DNA from: an uncultured Oscillibacter sp.
GTDB lineage: Bacteria > Bacillota > Clostridia > Oscillospirales > Oscillospiraceae
Direction: 5' to 3'
Assembly (NCBI GenBank): GCA_945868085.1
Contig: CAMBKF010000001.1
Span: forward strand, 62,001-126,000
DNA length: 64,000 bases
Shown here: one piece after another, positions 60,778 to 64,000 of the stretch
Layout: each line of letters begins with the position of its first letter
Position numbering within the stretch: position 1 is the first letter of the stretch
The notes under the pieces: model-generated
Databases searched by the model: none
What the model was told of the DNA's origin: nothing
The model's input: the letters and a program-made list of their open reading frames with translations, nothing else
Made by a program: the position numbers and the translations under genes

Positions 60778-61673
60778 TATTGGGTCCTGCCTTTCCTTTG
60801 GCGTTCTCTGTTTCTTGTATACTTTCGAAAGGTCCCGTTGAGCACGGCGTTGCCCACCGCATACAGTCCCTCATAAACCACGCTTTCAATGATCCGCCTC
60901 CAGCAGCCGAAATCGGCCAGCTCAAAGGCCGCCGCCATAGTGCGGATGGAGGCATCCAGTGTCGCCGCTACCCGATCCCGGTCCTCCGGCTGCAAGGCCC
61001 CGTCCCGGGTCTCATAGCGCAGCAGCAGGGGGTTATAATTGCCGCTCCTGCTGTCCTCTTTCAGGTCGTCCAGCGCATCTACCAGGTAAATCCACCGTCC
61101 CAGATGGTACAGCAGCTCCTCCAGCACCCGGCGCTTTACACCCTGGGGCGCCAGGGCCGCCGTGTCCCGCAGCAGCAGCGCAAAGGCGTCCGCCGCCTCA
61201 TCCGGAACGGCGCATTTTTCCCGCTCCAGGGCCGAGAGCTTGTCCAGGTGCGTTCGGATCCGTTCATCCAGCTCCGGCCGCAGCGCTTTTGCTTTCCGGT
61301 ATGCACGGCGCAGCAGCAGGGACAGGAATCGGTACTTCCATCCGCCCCAAAAGCCGTGGTCTGCTATGCCGTCCTGCAGCTGCCACCATGTCAGCAGCAC
61401 GCTCACATCCGCCGCCGCGTCCAGCGCCTCTGTCTTTTCGCAGAAGCACCTGGGGTGGATGGGGTGGACCAGGCACCGTTTTTCTCCGCACCGGGGTGTA
61501 TCCCCGTCAGACAGGAGCATCGCCAGAAACACCAGGTCGTAGTTCAGGATCATCCGGGCGAATACGCCGTACCGCCTGCCCAGCGCGTGGCACAGGCCGC
61601 AGTAACACGACCGATACAGCTGCTGCTCCTCTCCGTTTAGCTTATCCGGAGAGATGTGTACATATCCAAACAT
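60777..61673 (-). CDS. DUF5685 family protein
   Basis: A 298-residue protein found in Clostridia next to a J-domain gene. It begins [22 protein letters not shown] and has the cysteine-containing [31 protein letters not shown], and a helical C-terminal half with [18 protein letters not shown] followed by [11 protein letters not shown]. The DDLKED helix recalls diiron or prenyltransferase-like acidic helices, but no activity is known. It overlaps both flanking genes by one base (ATG/stop sharing), so it is translationally coupled to the J-domain protein. Confidence 0.85.
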   Translation of the reverse strand: MFGYVHISPDKLNGEEQQLYRSCYCGLCHALGRRYGVFARMILNYDLVFLAMLLSDGDTPRCGEKRCLVHPIHPRCFCEKTEALDAAADVSVLLTWWQLQDGIADHGFWGGWKYRFLSLLLRRAYRKAKALRPELDERIRTHLDKLSALEREKCAVPDEAADAFALLLRDTAALAPQGVKRRVLEELLYHLGRWIYLVDALDDLKEDSRSGNYNPLLLRYETRDGALQPEDRDRVAATLDASIRTMAAAFELADFGCWRRIIESVVYEGLYAVGNAVLNGTFRKYTRNRERQRKGRTQ

Positions 61674-62077
61674 CAGAACAGGCGCACAACGGTATAAGTC
61701 AGCACCTCGTGGCGTTTGGCATATCGGTCATAGAACACGCTGGGCACAAAGGCGGCTACAGCGGCGGCAATGGCAATGATGTAGCGTGTACCCTCCGCCA
61801 GTCCCTCTGACAGGAAGTACCCCAGCAGAAAGCCGATCACCGGCAGCAAATAAACCAGCGCCACCACGCCCAGCAGCTTTTTCGTCTCGCTCTGGACCAC
61901 CACTTTGTCCCCCGGCTCCACGCCGACGGGGTCGCTGGCCCGGGCCTGGATGGCCGCTCCGGTCATGCCGCAGCCGGCGCACTCCTCGCAGTCATGTCCG
62001 CAGGCGGACTTGCGGGGCACGGAGATCTCCACAAAGCCCGGCTCCAGTTTTCTTTTTACAGTTGCGATCTGTGTCAT
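61673..62077 (-). CDS. RseC/MucC-like SoxR-reducing system protein
   Basis: A 134-residue membrane protein. The N-terminal soluble part has the four-cysteine motif CGHDCEECAGCGM and EPGDKVVVQSETKKLL. Two transmembrane helices follow (GVVALVYLLPVIGFLLGYF and YIIAIAAAVAAFVPSVFY). Family members help reduce SoxR or work with Rnf complexes in other bacteria; there are no rnf genes nearby. It overlaps cdaR by 4 nt. Confidence 0.88.
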   Translation of the reverse strand: MTQIATVKRKLEPGFVEISVPRKSACGHDCEECAGCGMTGAAIQARASDPVGVEPGDKVVVQSETKKLLGVVALVYLLPVIGFLLGYFLSEGLAEGTRYIIAIAAAVAAFVPSVFYDRYAKRHEVLTYTVVRLF

Positions 62078-63330
62078 GTATTTTCCCTTTCGTTTTCGCT
62101 GGCTCCGCTGGGATCCAGCCGCACATTTACCTGGTAGTTGCCCTTGGCGCTGATATGGTCATAGCCGTTCACCACGATGTTCACCGGCAGGGTGTATTCA
62201 CCGGCTGCGCTCAGCTTGCTGAAATCCACTACCGCCACGACCTGCTCATCGGTGATGGCAGCGATCTCATCCGCCAGGCCCCGGATGGTCACCTGGATGC
62301 TCTCGGTGGTACACTGGCCGCTAAAGCCTTCCCGCACCCGCTCCACAATAAACTGATTCACGGTCACGGTTTTCTCCGTAACGCCCGTCACGGTGAATGT
62401 CACCGTAGCGTTGTGATTGTCGCCCACCAGCTCCGTATCCTCCGGGGGGATGATCTCGTAATACAGCGTCTGGGACTGGGAGATATCCTGCAGATATACG
62501 GTATCCAAAGCAATGGAATCGATGGCGTCCAAAACGTCCTTTTCACCCGCCAGGGTAACGGACTTAGGCGCGATGGTGTAGCTGGTCTGCTCCAGAGTGG
62601 AGCCCGCCGACTCCTTCACCACGATCTCCAGCGGCACCTCCTTGGTGGTCTTTACCGGCACTCTCACCTGCACCAGCTTCACGGCCGGGCGAATGGCGGA
62701 GTTGTCCACGGCGATGTCGTTGTAGTCGTACAGGGTAAAGCCCACGGCGTTTTCATAGGATTTATCCGTGTCGCTGATATCCACCGTCAGCTTGGCGTAG
62801 CTGATGTTCACCAGGTCGTCCCGCTGGCCGTGGAGCAGGATCTTGTCAATATCCAGGATCGGCTCCTCGGCATAGAAGCCCTTCTTGGGAGTGCCCACCA
62901 CCTCGCACTGGACCGGCACCTCCGTGGAGTAAAGCTCACCCACGGTCACCGTGACCCGGTATGCGCTGGCCCAATCCACGGAGATGGAGTTTTTGGCTAC
63001 GCCGTCGGGATAGACCACCTGATAGCTCAGGGTCTGGGTGCCCACCTCCGAAACGGTGCTGGTATCCGCCACAATGCGGATATCCTTCTTGTTGATCTTG
63101 TAGAGCTGGCGGCGCGGGCCCTTCAGCGTCAGGTCGATGGTCGTGTCATAGCCGGACAGGAGCATAAGTCCTCTGTCGGCCAGGGTCGTGCTCTCGCCGG
63201 AAAATTCCACGGGAATATCCCGCACCGTCATAGGAACGCTGGGGGTGCGCACCGTGTCCACATAGAGCCAGATAGCGATGGCGGCCACAATGGATGCCGC
63301 AATGCGTACAGCTTTACGTTTTTTATTCAT
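62074..63330 (-). CDS. cdaR: CdaR (YbbR-domain regulator of diadenylate cyclase)
   Basis: A membrane-anchored 418-residue protein with an N-terminal transmembrane helix (VRIAASIVAAIAIWLYVDTV) and four YbbR repeats outside the membrane. Representative stretches are IPVEFSGESTTLADRGLMLL, TEVPVQCEVVGTPKKGFYAE and KEVPLEIVVKESAGSTLEQ. In Firmicutes it regulates CdaA. It overlaps cdaA by 8 nt. Confidence 0.92.
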   Translation of the reverse strand: MNKKRKAVRIAASIVAAIAIWLYVDTVRTPSVPMTVRDIPVEFSGESTTLADRGLMLLSGYDTTIDLTLKGPRRQLYKINKKDIRIVADTSTVSEVGTQTLSYQVVYPDGVAKNSISVDWASAYRVTVTVGELYSTEVPVQCEVVGTPKKGFYAEEPILDIDKILLHGQRDDLVNISYAKLTVDISDTDKSYENAVGFTLYDYNDIAVDNSAIRPAVKLVQVRVPVKTTKEVPLEIVVKESAGSTLEQTSYTIAPKSVTLAGEKDVLDAIDSIALDTVYLQDISQSQTLYYEIIPPEDTELVGDNHNATVTFTVTGVTEKTVTVNQFIVERVREGFSGQCTTESIQVTIRGLADEIAAITDEQVVAVVDFSKLSAAGEYTLPVNIVVNGYDHISAKGNYQVNVRLDPSGASENERENT

Positions 63331-64000
63331 CCTCGCCGCCCCCTTTCTTTTGGCGCAGCCGGTCCAGCAGCCAGGAGTTTTTCTGTGCCTGCCCCTCCGG
63401 TTCCGCGGCTGGCATCAGCTCGTTTTTCAGCAGCTTCTCCAGTGTCTCGGGCATGAGATGCCGCTTGAGCATCCCGCCGATGGCCACGGAAATCGAGCCT
63501 GTCTCCTCGGAGACGATGACCACCACCGCGTCGGAATTTTCGCTCATACCGATGCCCGCCCGGTGGCGCATGCCCAGATCCCGGCTGAGATTCACGTTTT
63601 TGGACAGCGGCAGCATGCACCCGGCGCCCAGGATCCGTCCATTGCGGATGATGACCGCGCCATCGTGCATAGGCGCCTTCACGAAGAAAATGTTCTTCAG
63701 CAGCTCGCTGGATACCGCCGCATCCAGCATGGTGCCGCTGCGCAGCATATCGTTGAGCAGCATGCTGCGCTCAAAAACGATCAGCACACCCGTCCGGGTC
63801 TTGGACATCTCCGTGCAGGCCACCACGGTCTGGTCAATGGCTTTTTCCAGCTCCGTTGACTGCTGCTCCGGGGACAGCAGCCGCACCAGGCGGATATTCT
63901 TGCTGCCCAGCTGCTCCAGCCCGCGCCGCAGCTCCGGCTGGAAAACGATGAACAGGGCCAGAACGCCCCACTCCACCACATAGCTGAGGATATAGTTGAT
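63323..64000 (-). CDS. cdaA: diadenylate cyclase CdaA (N-terminus beyond window)
   Basis: Makes the second messenger c-di-AMP from two ATP. About 226 C-terminal codons are visible; the frame is open to the window edge, so the first membrane helices are missing. The DAC domain has the catalytic PMHDGAVIIRNGRILGAGCMLP and RHRAGIGMSENSDAVVVIVSEE, after VEWGVLALFIVFQPELRRGLEQ. With cdaR it forms the usual cdaA-cdaR pair, but glmM is 44 kb away. Confidence 0.95.
   Translation of the reverse strand: MNYILSYVVEWGVLALFIVFQPELRRGLEQLGSKNIRLVRLLSPEQQSTELEKAIDQTVVACTEMSKTRTGVLIVFERSMLLNDMLRSGTMLDAAVSSELLKNIFFVKAPMHDGAVIIRNGRILGAGCMLPLSKNVNLSRDLGMRHRAGIGMSENSDAVVVIVSEETGSISVAIGGMLKRHLMPETLEKLLKNELMPAAEPEGQAQKNSWLLDRLRQKKGGGEDE

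Overview
The window is a gap-poor stretch of chromosome from an anaerobic, endospore-forming, butyrate-producing Firmicute. The best guess is the class Clostridia, Oscillospiraceae/Ruminococcaceae side. G+C looks high for a Firmicute (high 50s percent by eye, not computed). The evidence is the gene content. Sporulation genes are spoIIGA-sigE, sigH, spoIVA, sipL, spoVM, cotJ, cwlD, yunB and ytvI. Anaerobic metabolism is represented by pyruvate and branched-chain 2-oxoacid:ferredoxin oxidoreductases, a butyryl-CoA:acetate CoA-transferase, a PPi-type phosphofructokinase and several ferredoxins. I see no phage, insertion sequence, integrase, CRISPR array or tRNA gene. Most of the window is conserved core genome, and the novelty lies in small genes, fusions and regulatory details.

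Layout. 1-2.7 kb: radA (cut by the window edge), cwlD, and a cotJ operon in which CotJA and CotJB are one fused protein. 2.8-6.6 kb: a small membrane protein, then a leftward operon vorDBAC plus a P-loop ATPase. 6.8-9.2 kb: an XRE regulator with a palindrome at its promoter, then spoIIGA-sigE. 9.3-12.5 kb: class II fructose-bisphosphate aldolase, an AT-rich orphan ORF, PPi-phosphofructokinase and a YcxB-like protein. 12.5-18.6 kb: coaX, spoIVA, yebC, nif3-trmK, DUF1858, a zinc ribbon and sigH. 18.6-24.6 kb: glmM, ruvCAB, an F420-hydrogenase-beta-like iron-sulfur protein with queH, and an ACT regulator. 24.7-33.1 kb: ytvI, cca, murC with a ProX-like editing protein, and the dnaG-sigA operon. 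33.2-38.8 kb: a four-cluster ferredoxin, the butyrate CoA-transferase and nifJ. 39-43.6 kb: ligA, yunB, murD and the RNase P RNA gene. 43.9-46.3 kb: a polar amino-acid ABC transporter. 46.3-48.1 kb: sipL, a 24-codon spoVM and a 50-codon membrane miniprotein. 48.2-64 kb: one long leftward block, cdaA-cdaR-rseC-DUF5685-J protein-yicC-remA-gmk-rpoZ-priA-def-fmt-rsmB-rlmN-prpC-prkC-rsgA.

How the genes work together. SigH acts at sporulation onset and SpoIIGA/SigE in the mother cell. SpoVM, SpoIVA and SipL together form the coat basal layer, and CotJ, CwlD, YunB and YtvI are outputs. Matches to the SigE -10 consensus CATACANT lie upstream of spoIVA, sipL, yunB and ytvI, with near-matches before cotJ and cwlD. 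Vegetative genes instead carry SigA promoters with 16-18 bp spacers, which I located individually. The carbon route is PPi-PFK and aldolase to pyruvate, then NifJ to acetyl-CoA and reduced ferredoxin, then butyrate through the CoA-transferase. VOR handles branched-chain keto acids.

The most noteworthy observations are the unannotatably short spoVM next to sipL, the CotJA-CotJB fusion, the cysteine-rich miniprotein upstream of spoVM, and the orphan four-cluster ferredoxin beside the butyrate CoA-transferase. I did not find a convincing wholly new multi-gene system. Function calls rest on recognised motifs and gene order read by eye; no database search was run.
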